From NCBI RefSeq assembly GCF_900177345.1, contig NZ_FWZT01000016.1, forward strand, positions 62,001 to 126,000: a stretch of DNA of 64,000 nt, written 5' to 3'. The DNA is from Pseudobacteriovorax antillogorgiicola. Its GTDB lineage: Bacteria > Bdellovibrionota_B > Oligoflexia > Oligoflexales > Oligoflexaceae. Both the position numbers and the translations under genes were made by a program. The notes below the pieces were generated by a model that did no database searches, was not told the origin of the DNA, and was given only the letters and a program-made list of their open reading frames with translations. This document shows, in pieces, positions 54,435 to 63,157 of the stretch. Within the stretch, counting starts at the first letter, position 1. Each line of letters starts with the position of its first letter.

Positions 54435-54797
54435 CTATAACCATCGCTGTCGCAGCTCAGTCCAGGTGTTAGGTTTTTCTAGGAAGTCCATAAACACGGC
54501 CTGGAGCTCCTGACTCAGTTGCTGACGGCACTGCAGACCAGCTCCACTTACAGCGACCATTGGTAGTTCAGGGTAATCAACTTGCACCTTCTTGGCGAAA
54601 TCGATTCCACAAGAGCCGGGCATGATAATGTCTGTGACCAGTAAGTCGAAGGTCTCTTCTCTGAGTTGTTCTAAGGCTTCTTTGGGGTTGCGAGCTGTAG
54701 TGACCCTAGCGTGCTCTGCGAGCATCTCTACCGCGAATTCGAGTTGATCTGGGTCGTCGTCTAAATATAGGATTTTCATCTGCTTATCAGACTCCAA
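54435..54797 (-). CDS. Single-domain response regulator
   Basis: About 120 aa. YLDDDPDQ, phospho-acceptor Asp in VTDIIMPG, Ser in VAVSGAG and Lys in FLEKPN are present, so it is a functional receiver. The start is inferred as TTG 54797, because AGGAGGAG lies 4-5 nt before it; ATG 54779 (residue 7) is the alternative. No kinase is near. Confidence 0.8.
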   Translation of the reverse strand: MESDKQMKILYLDDDPDQLEFAVEMLAEHARVTTARNPKEALEQLREETFDLLVTDIIMPGSCGIDFAKKVQVDYPELPMVAVSGAGLQCRQQLSQELQAVFMDFLEKPNTWTELRQRWL

Positions 54798-54937
54798 AGG
54801 AACTCCTCCTGACAAAAGAAATCTCGATTAACAATGGTCTATTCGCCAGATAGAGGTGAGTGCCAGACGAAGCTTTCTTAGAGGTAAGGGTAAACCCTGA
54901 TTCTCAGATCAGGATTTGCCCTTCAGTGTTCGCAGTG

Positions 54938-56575
54938 CTAAGAGGCTGGGCTTGCGAGACCAACAGCATAGTCTGAGAAATCCTGAATATAGCTAGTGTA
55001 CCCTTCCATCAAGTCCTGATATCCATAGTCACGATTGACATCTGGCTCAACCCCATTATTTTCAATGAGTGGTCCATCGGGAATCGTATCGTTGGCATTG
55101 GCCAAGAAGAATAAGCTCCTTGTTAGTTTTAGATCAGCCTTTGTGATTGGCAAGGGGGAAATCGCATCAACATTGCCACCTAAGCCTGAGGTGCGGTGGC
55201 CCCAAAGAGTAGCAGCTTGGTTGCCTTTCATGATCATTGGAAAGGCGTCGCCACCGGAGCCGCAGAGTTCGTCGATTAAAAGCAGCACCGGTTTCTGCCA
55301 AACATATTTGCCTGGTATCGTGCCACTGATGCTTGTAAGGGGAATCGGTGGGGCTAGGAAATCGCCGGCATCATTAGCCTCGTCGATTTCACGGTAGATT
55401 TGCTGGATAAAGTTCTTCTCGAATATGGATAGATCTGGTTCTGATAAGAATGAATTCCAGCGGCGGAGCCATTCCCGATCGGCTCGCGGCGCGAAGGCGA
55501 TTCCGGGACCAGGAGACTTAAGGAACAGTTCTGCCAAATCTTGGACGTAGGAAACGCTACCACCTGGATTATGGGTTTGGTCCAGAACAAGGACATCCAC
55601 TTGGTCTTGGTACTTCTTAAGAAGCATTTCGTACGTTTTTACGTTGCGCGTGGCTTCCTTTGAAGTGACATTGTAGCTAGGAATTCTCATTAGGAGAATT
55701 TTCTTGCCTTGATGATTGTAAGTCATGGCAAAGGGGCTGTAAGGAAAGCCTGTGTTGCCAGCATCTTCCCATTCTTCTTTAGTGATACTAGCTGCCTTAA
55801 AGTTATATTGATCTTGGACTTTGGGATTATAGTAGAACGGAATGCTGGCGCCAAAGCGCTCGATACCCGTGCTGTAGGAGTAGTAGTTCTGAAAAGTGGT
55901 TTCCATAGATTCGGCTTGACTTAGCTCAGGAACAAACCAATAGCTAGTAATAAAGAACTGCTGTCCATCGAGACCGCGCTCGAACGTGAGATTGACGCGA
56001 GATCTTTGAGGTGGTTGGTGGGTTCTGTTTGTGAGACGAAAGGCAGCCTAGCGACGAGACGAACGCTCGTAGCCGAGAGACTGATAGCGCATGAGGTCGT
56101 TGACGATGCTTTCTGCATCACGGCCATCCATAGAGACAAGCCGATCACCTACCATAAGCCCTGTCTCTTGAGAGAATATGTCTTCAACGGAGGCTACTAC
56201 GTAGTTGCCATTGAAGTGATCAACCACAAAGGGAAGTGCATAAGAACCCATGTTAGGAATGGTGATACTAACGTGTCCATCATTAAACGTTGCTACGAGT
56301 TTTCCCAAAATATCGTAGAACTCTTGATCAGACTGGGAATCGATGACCTCTTGCCGAAGTGCTGCGAACGTTTCTTCGAAAGAGACCCCGAATCTCTGCT
56401 CCTTATACTGATAAGGAGCGTAGTAATTCTTGAACTGATTCACAGCCACATCAAAGTCAACTAACTTATCCTCTACGGTCAGTGGTCGCAGGTGAAGCTG
56501 CGAGGTTTCTTGGTCTACTTTGCTACAACTAAGTGTCAGCAAAGTGCTTAAAATAAAGTACATGCATAAACGCAT
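54938..56575 (-). pseudogene. Peptidase S41 family lipoprotein interrupted by one in-frame TAG
   Basis: From ATG 56575 (AGGAG at 7 nt; lipobox LLTLSC), a tail-specific-protease-like N-terminal part runs to TAG 56048-56050. The same frame stays open through 54938 and carries the S41 catalytic-core motifs (LVLDQTHNPGGSV and LCGSGGDAFP with the probable Ser). The sequence just before and after the stop (LGYERSSRR, then AAFRLTNR) reads through as one protein of about 545 codons. Without readthrough, only the N-terminal half would be made. An internal start at 55906 would give a 322-aa catalytic piece without a signal peptide. It may be a nonsense mutation, a sequencing error or programmed recoding. 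Confidence 0.75.
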
Positions 56576-56769
56576 AAAGACACTCCTAAGTTAAACTGGT
56601 GATACTAGTCAATGATGGCGTTAGATTAACAGTGTGAATTTTAGCTTACAATGGTGGAGTCTTTGTAATTCGTTCTTAGACTTCGTGGAAGCCTTTCAGG
56701 TCAAGAACATCAATTTTTGGTAAAGAGATGGTGAGGGGTTGTGTTTGTGGGTAACTTTTAGTCTGCAAC

Positions 56770-57345
56770 TCAGTACTTAAGGTAATCACTTTTGATAATG
56801 CCTTCACGCTGGAGGATGTCTCTCTTAGTTGGTGCTGGTTGTTTATCTAACCCTTGAACCTTGGCTTTCTTCACCATACGACGAATTGAGAAGATCTTCC
56901 AAGCGGTATAACCATCCAAACCATACATTGGCATCAGGTTCCAGGCTATTAGTGCAATATTAACTGCTACGAACATGTTGTATGAAACGCTATCTTTGAA
57001 CGCTGGGAATAGTTCTGCCGCTGGAAATGCGAGAGCGAGCAGCAGCAATTGTCCTAAGGTACCTCCCCAGCTTATAATAATATCGTCTCGCTCCGAGATT
57101 TCAAATCCAGAGTAACGGCATTCAGCAGCCCAGAAATATATAGAAAGCCCATCTATACTAAGTTTACGAAGATGGACTAAAAAGGCATGACCAAGCTCGT
57201 GAAAAACCAGAATCGTGATATAGCTAAGTGCTGTGAAGGGATTCTTGTGAAACAACGCAATCATGATTGCTAATGACCAGTGAAACATTATCGCTAAGTG
57301 CTTGGTGATTATGATAGGGCTTAGTCTAGAGAATTGTATTTCCAT
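56770..57345 (-). CDS. Site-2-protease-like M50 membrane peptidase
   Basis: A 191-aa membrane protein. Metal ligands are His49 and His53 in HELGH, with Glu50 as catalytic base; the second motif has Asp144 in NLMPMYGLDG, matching the family's NPxPxxDG-type sequence loosely. About four or five hydrophobic segments. It is shorter than regulatory S2P proteases with PDZ domains and may be a minimal enzyme. AAGAGA precedes the ATG. The target is unknown. Confidence 0.82.
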   Translation of the reverse strand: MEIQFSRLSPIIITKHLAIMFHWSLAIMIALFHKNPFTALSYITILVFHELGHAFLVHLRKLSIDGLSIYFWAAECRYSGFEISERDDIIISWGGTLGQLLLLALAFPAAELFPAFKDSVSYNMFVAVNIALIAWNLMPMYGLDGYTAWKIFSIRRMVKKAKVQGLDKQPAPTKRDILQREGIIKSDYLKY

Positions 57346-57542
57346 AATTATCTCTTAAGTTCATGGTGAGAAGCAAGCTCGCTGCTTACACTCCCAAGTT
57401 TTTAAACTACGTCTCCTAGGACTGGTTACTCTTGCAGGAATCGCATAGCAATTAAGACCTAAGAGCCAATTTCCTATATGTTTTTATAAGCTCAATTGTT
57501 AGGGTGGGATACCCCCATCCTTCTATTTTAGCGAGAGACACT

Positions 57543-58031
57543 CTAACTTTCTTCAGCTACTTCTATTTTTCCCAACAAGAAGTCCTTCACATACTCGGCA
57601 AAAGTACACTCCTGTTCTACATACTTTTTGCTGTGAGATCATATGCAATGATAGGACGAGTCACCCTCGTTTACTGATCGGCTTGTATCCAAACCTTCAT
57701 ACCAATCTCCATCAAAACTTAGAACAACAAAATTCTTTTTAACATCGTGCACTAGATTCGAAATTCTGAATGCCTCGGTTAATGTAACAACGTTGCTTGC
57801 GGATGGAGAGTTAAGATCCCTCCAAATACCTGCTATGATGTTTCCATTAGCAGCAAATAGTCCGTACTTGCTTAGGAACTCTTTATAGGACTGAGGAAAT
57901 GATACTCGTAAAGAAGACTCCGCTTCGGTAATAGTAGCTTCGCTGGCTCCTATTGGACTAAATTCTAATTCCCAGTCTAGTTGCTTCATCCTATCGAGAA
58001 GGTTCTTAAGTTCATTGTCATTAAAGTACAT
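57543..58031 (-). pseudogene. SUKH (SMI1/KNR4) family immunity gene with frameshifted 3' end
   Basis: From ATG 58031 the frame encodes 130 residues of a SUKH-like protein (FSPIGASEATITEAESSLRV and PQSYKEFLSKYG), about 40 percent like the paralogue at 58631 by eye. It then stops at TGA 57639. The +1 frame continues as RPIIAYDLTA, matching GRVLGYDAL of the paralogue. After a run of five A the original frame again encodes KKYVEQECTFAEYVKDFLLG to TAG 57543. One base gained near 57660 and one lost in the A run would explain this, so the C-terminal part is probably out of register. The truncated protein could still fold. Confidence 0.65.
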
Positions 58032-58044
58032 ATTAACAACCCTT

Positions 58045-58080
58045 TCAAAAGTCCTTGGCTCGCTCTTTCCAGTACTTCTG
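58045..58080 (-). pseudogene. Scrap of an LHH-nuclease C-terminus
   Basis: The 11 codons read QKYWKERAKDF followed by TGA. The intact toxin ends NYWKKRAEDFD. Upstream codons in this frame hit stops (two within 30 bases), so only the last part of a second toxin C-terminus survives. It ends 13 nt before the first SUKH ATG and supplies that gene's AAAGGG ribosome-binding site. Confidence 0.6.
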
Positions 58081-58331
58081 AGGCAAGCTCACCTCTCAAC
58101 CTCTCTAGTGCGTTGAGTATGTTCGGAATATTGTGGAGCTTCCTAGTTTAACGTCTATGCGGTATTAAAGCGTCACTGAGCGGTGTTCTAGGAGTTCCTA
58201 CAAGTTTCAGGCCAATGATTAGAGCTAGATAAGTCTATAGCACTTCCTAATGGCAACCAAAGTACAAGCATTTTTAGAGCAGGCGCAATTGTTTGGCAAC
58301 TCTCTCAGCAAAAGTTCAAACATTTTCTCAA

Positions 58332-58460
58332 CAAGGGAGGCCCCACTTGCATCAGCTCCAGGCCATCCTTGGTCATGCTCAGATCGGCCTTACCGTTGAT
58401 CTATACGGCAATTTTAAGGCTCAGGATGTGGAAACAGCCAGTCCATTGAGTTTTAAGTGA
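58332..58460 (+). pseudogene. C-terminal scrap of a tyrosine recombinase/integrase
   Basis: The frame reads HQLQAILGHAQIGLTVDLYG then NFKAQDVETASP to TGA 58458-58460. LGH followed by the catalytic Tyr in DLYG is the C-terminal signature of phage-type integrases. The rest of the recombinase, including the HxLR box, is not present upstream. It is a remnant of a mobile element near the toxin-immunity modules. Confidence 0.6.
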
Positions 58461-58510
58461 TTTTAATAGCTTACTGGTAGCTGTGTTACAGCTTGTCATG
58501 CAGGCAACAG

Positions 58511-58540
58511 AAAAGGTGCTGCTTACTTGCAGCACCTCGC
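58511..58540 (-). terminator. Terminator of the toxin-immunity operon
   Basis: Read on the minus strand: GGTGCTGC, loop of 6, GCAGCACC, then TTTT. The 8-bp stem lies about 95 nt after the SUKH stop. Confidence 0.75.
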
Positions 58541-58630
58541 AGGTACAAATTTTATTACACTTTAGTGTATATGGTGTGGCATCAGCAATGAAAATTGTGC
58601 ATGGCTTTCTGACTTATCTTTTAAAGCTCC

Positions 58631-59086
58631 TTAAACTAGATCGATAAGAAAGCTCTTTAGATATTCAAAAAAGTCAGTGTACTGCTCAGTGAATTCTTGA
58701 GAAAGTGCGTCGTAACCCAATACTCTTCCATCTTTAGTATCAATTCCCATGTACCACTCATTTCCTTCACAGCTTAAGACCAGAAATGAAGGTCTAGGAT
58801 CTGTCCTACTATCCTCCCTAAACCGAAGAGTCTCGAATATTACTGTGCCTTCTGATTCCTCTGTCAGGTCATCATTAAAAACTCCAGCTATATAGGAACC
58901 GGAAACATGAATATTGCCGTACTCTCTTAGAAAGGTTTTAAAGTCATCAGGCAAAGTCACCCCTAACTTGCTTTCTACCTCAAGTAGAGACTCTGTCGAA
59001 GCCCCCGCAGGTGATAGATCAACCTCTAATCCAGCCTTCCTAACTTCTGCAACTAAGTTTTCAATTTTTGCTTTGTCGAAAGCCAT
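58631..59086 (-). CDS. SUKH (SMI1/KNR4) family immunity protein
   Basis: About 151 aa. The SUKH pattern is seen in LEVESKLGVTLPDDFKTFLREYG, ending in the usual YLKSFLIDLV helix. SUKH proteins neutralise many polymorphic toxins and are encoded directly after them (Zhang and Aravind family analyses). ATG 59086 overlaps the toxin stop (TGATG) and has GGAGGA in the toxin 3' end, so translation is coupled. It should bind the LHH nuclease domain of the upstream gene. No signal peptide, so it is cytoplasmic, as expected. Confidence 0.88.
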   Translation of the reverse strand: MAFDKAKIENLVAEVRKAGLEVDLSPAGASTESLLEVESKLGVTLPDDFKTFLREYGNIHVSGSYIAGVFNDDLTEESEGTVIFETLRFREDSRTDPRPSFLVLSCEGNEWYMGIDTKDGRVLGYDALSQEFTEQYTDFFEYLKSFLIDLV

Positions 59087-60807
59087 CAATCAAAATCCTC
59101 CGCTCGCTTCTTCCAGTAGTTTCTACGGAACTTTGCGTATTCCCTTCTTAGTTGAGGGTTCTTTCTGAAACTTTCTTCCCTAAGCCCATGCAGAACCTTG
59201 TGGTAATCCTTATGCATACTACTGACAATTTCAGCCATCGGTCCAGGCTCTTCTTGAAGCAAATGATGGAGTTCAACTTGTTTACCATCAGAGCCAATCG
59301 GAGCGTTGCCATTTCTCATCAGGTCTACATTTGTCTCACCATTGGCTATTCTTTGCCTAATAGACGGATTGACACTTGAATGCACGTTTTCTGGAACACC
59401 TGGTTTGATAGCTGTCTTATGCTTATAAACTCGTCTACCCAGCACATTTGTCGGAGCTTCATAAAACCTAGCTAGATCGTCCCCAAATTTACGTGCAGAG
59501 CCAGTTATTTTAGCAATCTGAGCTGGATCTCGATAGCCAGCTTCAATGACCGACTTAGCAAGGTCTCGATCAGCTGGCTCAACTAAGCCAATCTGATCAT
59601 CGTAGCGACCGGTTCCAGTAATGTACTCAGCCCACTCTGATGGGTCAGCGTTTAGAGGTGGCGACTTACGAGTGATTCTAGGGTCACCGATATCCTCTGG
59701 AAAAATTATCGCTGCCTCATCAAAGTAACGACCATCAGCTCCTTTTCCAGTAGACTCGCTAATAAAAACTCCAGCTACAGGCCAGTAGCGTCTCGCCGCC
59801 GCAGCCGCACCCGCCCTTAATGCAGCCCATATGGACGGACCAGGGTTACTACCACCTCCTCCTTGAATAACTCTAAAAGGATTAGGTCCTTGAGGGTTGG
59901 GGTTATAGAGCGGGTGGTTAGAAAGGGCATTGTTTCCCCAAACAACGTTTGCCACCTCGTAAGTAGACCCTCCCCAGGCTCTCGACGACAGCAGTCTCCC
60001 GGTAGGGGATTGACCTGTAATCGCCTGATACCACTCCTTGCCAGCGCCATAGTGTGGGGAACCAGAGATCCCGATTTGATTGGCTTCATTTGCAACCGCG
60101 ACTCCGATGTCACCTAATTCACTATTTCCTTTCGAATAAGCTCTATCAGCTTTGAATATTGCCCTTTTGGAAGCTTCGCCATATGTATCAAAGCTTTCTA
60201 TACCTAAGCTCTGAGCAGCATCTCGCTTATCTTCGTATGATTCCCAAGCAGATCGAACTTTTTCACCGCCGATACTCACCACAGATGATTCGAAGTCTGG
60301 AAGTGTTCTTGTGTCGGGATTACCGAGATCAACCTCTTCAATCTCAATCTCTTCTAGATAGCCGGGAAGATTCTTGTCAACACTGTCGATACTTCGATAG
60401 TTAGCTGTTTCGTGAGTTCGGCGCAACTCTCTCCCGATTTCATGTATCTCGCTTATCTTCCTCCTATATGAGTCGATGGCTTTAACAAGCTTATCTCGCT
60501 CTTTATGCAACTTCTTACGCTTGTTGTACCCAGCATCGAACTGGCCAAAAAAATCTTCTATAGGTCCTGCAATTGTTTCGACCAGTTCGCATAAGTCCGC
60601 ACGGCAAGGCTCACTTGTATCTAATCTTCCTGGAAGTCCCGATGGCTTGTCTTCACCGTCCCAAGGATCACTTGATGGATCATAGGGTGAAGGAGGCACA
60701 TTTGTATCTGAACAAGATGATCCAGCACACTTAGTTACGGTCCCCTGTGCTAACGCAACATCAACTAACCTTGTTGATAGAAGTATTGCTAAGAGAATAT
60801 TTTTCAT
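59086..60807 (-). CDS. Secreted protein with C-terminal LHH nuclease (HNH/EndoVII superfamily) toxin domain
   Basis: A 573-aa protein with a Sec signal peptide (MKNILLAILLSTRLVDVALAQ). A coiled-coil region covers about 95-135 (KRKKLHKERDKLVKAIDSYR). A variable middle follows, with a Gly- and Ala-rich stretch near 345 (RAGAAAAARRYWP). The C-terminal ~70 residues are an LHH nuclease: LHH at about 513-515 in KQVELHHLLQ, a second His in SSMHKDYH, and a conserved YWKKRAEDF end. The LHH family is known as DNase-type toxin domain in polymorphic toxins. I see no RHS, FHA, PAAR, VgrG or LXG trafficking domain, so its route out of the periplasm is unclear. It starts inside the previous gene (ATGA overlap) and ends overlapping its immunity gene. 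Confidence 0.85.
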   Translation of the reverse strand: MKNILLAILLSTRLVDVALAQGTVTKCAGSSCSDTNVPPSPYDPSSDPWDGEDKPSGLPGRLDTSEPCRADLCELVETIAGPIEDFFGQFDAGYNKRKKLHKERDKLVKAIDSYRRKISEIHEIGRELRRTHETANYRSIDSVDKNLPGYLEEIEIEEVDLGNPDTRTLPDFESSVVSIGGEKVRSAWESYEDKRDAAQSLGIESFDTYGEASKRAIFKADRAYSKGNSELGDIGVAVANEANQIGISGSPHYGAGKEWYQAITGQSPTGRLLSSRAWGGSTYEVANVVWGNNALSNHPLYNPNPQGPNPFRVIQGGGGSNPGPSIWAALRAGAAAAARRYWPVAGVFISESTGKGADGRYFDEAAIIFPEDIGDPRITRKSPPLNADPSEWAEYITGTGRYDDQIGLVEPADRDLAKSVIEAGYRDPAQIAKITGSARKFGDDLARFYEAPTNVLGRRVYKHKTAIKPGVPENVHSSVNPSIRQRIANGETNVDLMRNGNAPIGSDGKQVELHHLLQEEPGPMAEIVSSMHKDYHKVLHGLREESFRKNPQLRREYAKFRRNYWKKRAEDFD

Positions 60808-62081
60808 CGAGCCACCCCCTTACATTTCTTCTTGTTTGACGAATAAAGGGTTTCTATTGCCAAAAACTGACTTTTAGTCTTAATCCGCTTAGCTTCTTCC
60901 AGAAAGCTTTCGAAAATTTCCTTACACCCTTTTGGATACCGATCAACGAGCTCAAGGCTTTTCTCGACATAGAGCTTCTGGCGATCAAGAAAACCTTTCC
61001 AACCCATACGCTCAACTTTTTGAATATTGTGATCGATAAACTTGATTCTGCTTTTCAAGTAGTTTAGGTACTTATCCTTAGCTGCCTGGGGAGCTGCTCC
61101 ATAGCTTTTGACCACAGTCGTGTAATCCAGCGCCCTATTTTTATTCCTTTTCAGGGTCTCTACAGCACCTGTATAGTAAAGATCTACAGTGTCGTATCGA
61201 TTTGCGTAGCCTTGAAATGCTAGCTTCTTGCCCCAGTGATAGATCTCTTCGCCAACCTTGAAAATTTCAATCGATTGCTTTAACTGAGCGCTCAGATTTT
61301 CAAAAGATCTACCTTGAGATTGTGCATAAGACTCTCTAAAGCCAAATCGAATTTGTGTAATCACATTAGAGAGCTTTTGCAATCTTTTCTCACGAACACT
61401 TACAAAATCGTCGAAGAATGAGTTAAGAGTACTCTTGTATTTCTCGTGCCGTCTCTTAAAATTTCCGATCCAGCCGTTCACAACGTTAGCTGGGTTGCCG
61501 CACACACGTTCGAATACTTCACTAGATAAGGCATCCATATACTCAGATAGGAAAGTACGATGCTTTCTCATAAGGTAAATTGTCGCTAACTCTAGATCTG
61601 ATACCTTTATATTCGCATCAATTATCTTAACGACAGCCTTTTCGAAAGATTCAATATCTTCCATACCTACTCGATTGGACCTTGCTTTTGACTCCCACTT
61701 TAGGAGAAAAGCATCATAGTCCCGCTGAAAGTTGCTCTTTTCAGCACTCACTTTTTCAACATTGTGGTAGAGGTTGGCTTTGCTTTTCTTTTGCTCCGAC
61801 GAACTTCCAATGACAATGTCGTTCCAAAACCTAAATTCTGTTTCCATTTCCGTGAAGTAGTGAGCACAAGCATATATTTCTTGTACCCGCGGTATAACTT
61901 TTTCCCTTAGATGAGCTTCGTATCGTCGATGATAGTCATTATCCTTTAGGCCGGGTGGAGGTGGCTCCATGATCGAAACTACCTCTCCTAAGACGACCCG
62001 CCTATAGCCCTCTTGGGCAAATCCACTTGTGTAGGCTCCCGCTATTGCTGCGAGAGCGCATAGCAAACGTATGCGCTTCAT
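60804..62081 (-). CDS. Exported alpha-helical protein of unknown function, toxin operon
   Basis: A 425-aa protein with signal peptide (LLCALAAIAGAYTSGFAQ) and predicted long helices with heptad-like patterning throughout (e.g. EKVSAEKSNFQRDYDAFLLK and LETLKRNKNR-like segments). Only a few Cys. No family recognised. Its stop overlaps the toxin gene start by 4 bp, so it is made with the toxin and probably acts with it, perhaps as a chaperone, carrier or structural partner. GAAGGA precedes the ATG. Confidence 0.72.
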   Translation of the reverse strand: MKRIRLLCALAAIAGAYTSGFAQEGYRRVVLGEVVSIMEPPPPGLKDNDYHRRYEAHLREKVIPRVQEIYACAHYFTEMETEFRFWNDIVIGSSSEQKKSKANLYHNVEKVSAEKSNFQRDYDAFLLKWESKARSNRVGMEDIESFEKAVVKIIDANIKVSDLELATIYLMRKHRTFLSEYMDALSSEVFERVCGNPANVVNGWIGNFKRRHEKYKSTLNSFFDDFVSVREKRLQKLSNVITQIRFGFRESYAQSQGRSFENLSAQLKQSIEIFKVGEEIYHWGKKLAFQGYANRYDTVDLYYTGAVETLKRNKNRALDYTTVVKSYGAAPQAAKDKYLNYLKSRIKFIDHNIQKVERMGWKGFLDRQKLYVEKSLELVDRYPKGCKEIFESFLEEAKRIKTKSQFLAIETLYSSNKKKCKGVAR

Positions 62082-62095
62082 AGAAAATCCTTCTT

Positions 62096-63157
62096 TTAGT
62101 TCGTGATGGTTTCAGAGGTTTCTTTTAAGTCGGCTTTTAGTGTGTTGAGCTTCTTTAAGTGACTCGCAGCGGATGACCAAATCTTCTCCCGCTTCTTGAT
62201 GTCTTTAATAAGCTCTTCGATTTCCGATTCAGTATCTACGAACCATGCTAGAGACTGATTCAAGCTTAGCCCTGCATAGCAAGTTGTGTAGAATTGTCTT
62301 TCCGCCCCTGATGATTTCTTGATTAGATTATAAAGCTCCCTCTTGTCATCGAAGTCGTTACAGGACATTGTTCCGAAGGAAGGAGTGAGATCTTTGGCGG
62401 CGCAGTCATACCCTGCCCATTGAGAATAATCAAAGATATCATCAGTTAGTTCGAAATACAGAGTCTCAAGCTCGGAAATAGCTGAAACAAGGAAAGGGTC
62501 TCCACTGTCTGTCATGCGTACGATTGTACAAGCAACTAATGGAGTGCTTTCAGCTTTCTCCAGATATGCTGATTGTCGTATGATTACCTCGTCCACTTTC
62601 TCTTCCATCTCAAGCTCGATATCTAGACGATAACTCTCAAGCTCGGAAGCTGTCTTTTTCAATTTGCAGCTGTTCCATATCGGCTTCGTCTTATCATCAC
62701 ACTTTGGATAAACTGTTCTTGTTTCATAGATATTTTTGTATTTACCCCGAAAACACAACGTAGCCTTCGATTCTCTTTTGCAACGTACATTAGAGGTGTC
62801 ATAGCCTTGCTGCCAACTCTTCCTTTCGTGTGACACGAAGATTGGGTAAGAGCTCGGGCATAGCTTATTAAGCTTCGCTCTATTCGTACCAGCATCCATA
62901 ATCGCATAGCCAATTTTTCGGATGGTCGTGAATCCCTCTTGGACAGCCCCTGGGCAACTAAGGCTTAGTTCTTTTACTTCTTCCCTACCTGTTAACACTT
63001 GTTCTCGTTTACCCTCGCCGCAAGAAGAGTTCTGCTTTTGTTCATAGGCCTTGATTCCACATTCTGGGCCCTTCCAAGTCTTAGTAGGAAAGGCATACGC
63101 ATTATGGCTTACCTGAAATAGGGCGAGTAATGCCATTGAGATCAATTTTGATTTCAT
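62096..63157 (-). CDS. Exported Cys-rich protein of unknown function, toxin operon
   Basis: About 353 aa with a signal peptide (LISMALLALFQVSHNAYA). The mature N-terminal half holds about eight Cys (ECG, SCGEG, LSCPG, LCPSS, VRCKR, TLCFR, PKCDD, SCKLK) and the second half four more. The even total suggests six disulfides. The C-terminal third is helical. No family recognised. ATG 63157 (AAAAGGGA upstream) is preferred over 63178. First gene of the four-gene toxin operon; 14 nt separate it from the next. Confidence 0.72.
   Translation of the reverse strand: MKSKLISMALLALFQVSHNAYAFPTKTWKGPECGIKAYEQKQNSSCGEGKREQVLTGREEVKELSLSCPGAVQEGFTTIRKIGYAIMDAGTNRAKLNKLCPSSYPIFVSHERKSWQQGYDTSNVRCKRESKATLCFRGKYKNIYETRTVYPKCDDKTKPIWNSCKLKKTASELESYRLDIELEMEEKVDEVIIRQSAYLEKAESTPLVACTIVRMTDSGDPFLVSAISELETLYFELTDDIFDYSQWAGYDCAAKDLTPSFGTMSCNDFDDKRELYNLIKKSSGAERQFYTTCYAGLSLNQSLAWFVDTESEIEELIKDIKKREKIWSSAASHLKKLNTLKADLKETSETITN

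Larger units (their letters stand above)
58032..58630. other. Intergenic stretch of degraded modules
   Basis: About 600 bases with no intact gene. It contains, in order: a scrap of a toxin C-terminus (58045-58080), a scrap of a tyrosine recombinase (58332-58460) and the terminator of the toxin operon (58511-58540). The rest (58081-58331 and 58541-58630) has stops in all frames and nothing recognised. Confidence 0.6.

Noticed and set aside
55921-56148. A 75-codon minus-strand frame across the gap in the S41 gene
   Set aside because: It is out of the S41 frame and has no ribosome-binding site. The peptidase frame itself continues through the amber codon, so this is a shadow.
57490-57540. GGGTGGG / CCCATCC hairpin as a terminator
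   Set aside because: The stem includes a G-U pair and sits between two leftward genes in the wrong orientation for a clean T tract. Evidence is too weak to annotate.
59817-60404. Plus- and minus-strand overlapping frames within the toxin gene
   Set aside because: They are short, lack ribosome-binding sites and lie wholly within the long toxin frame, whose signal peptide and LHH domain are clear.
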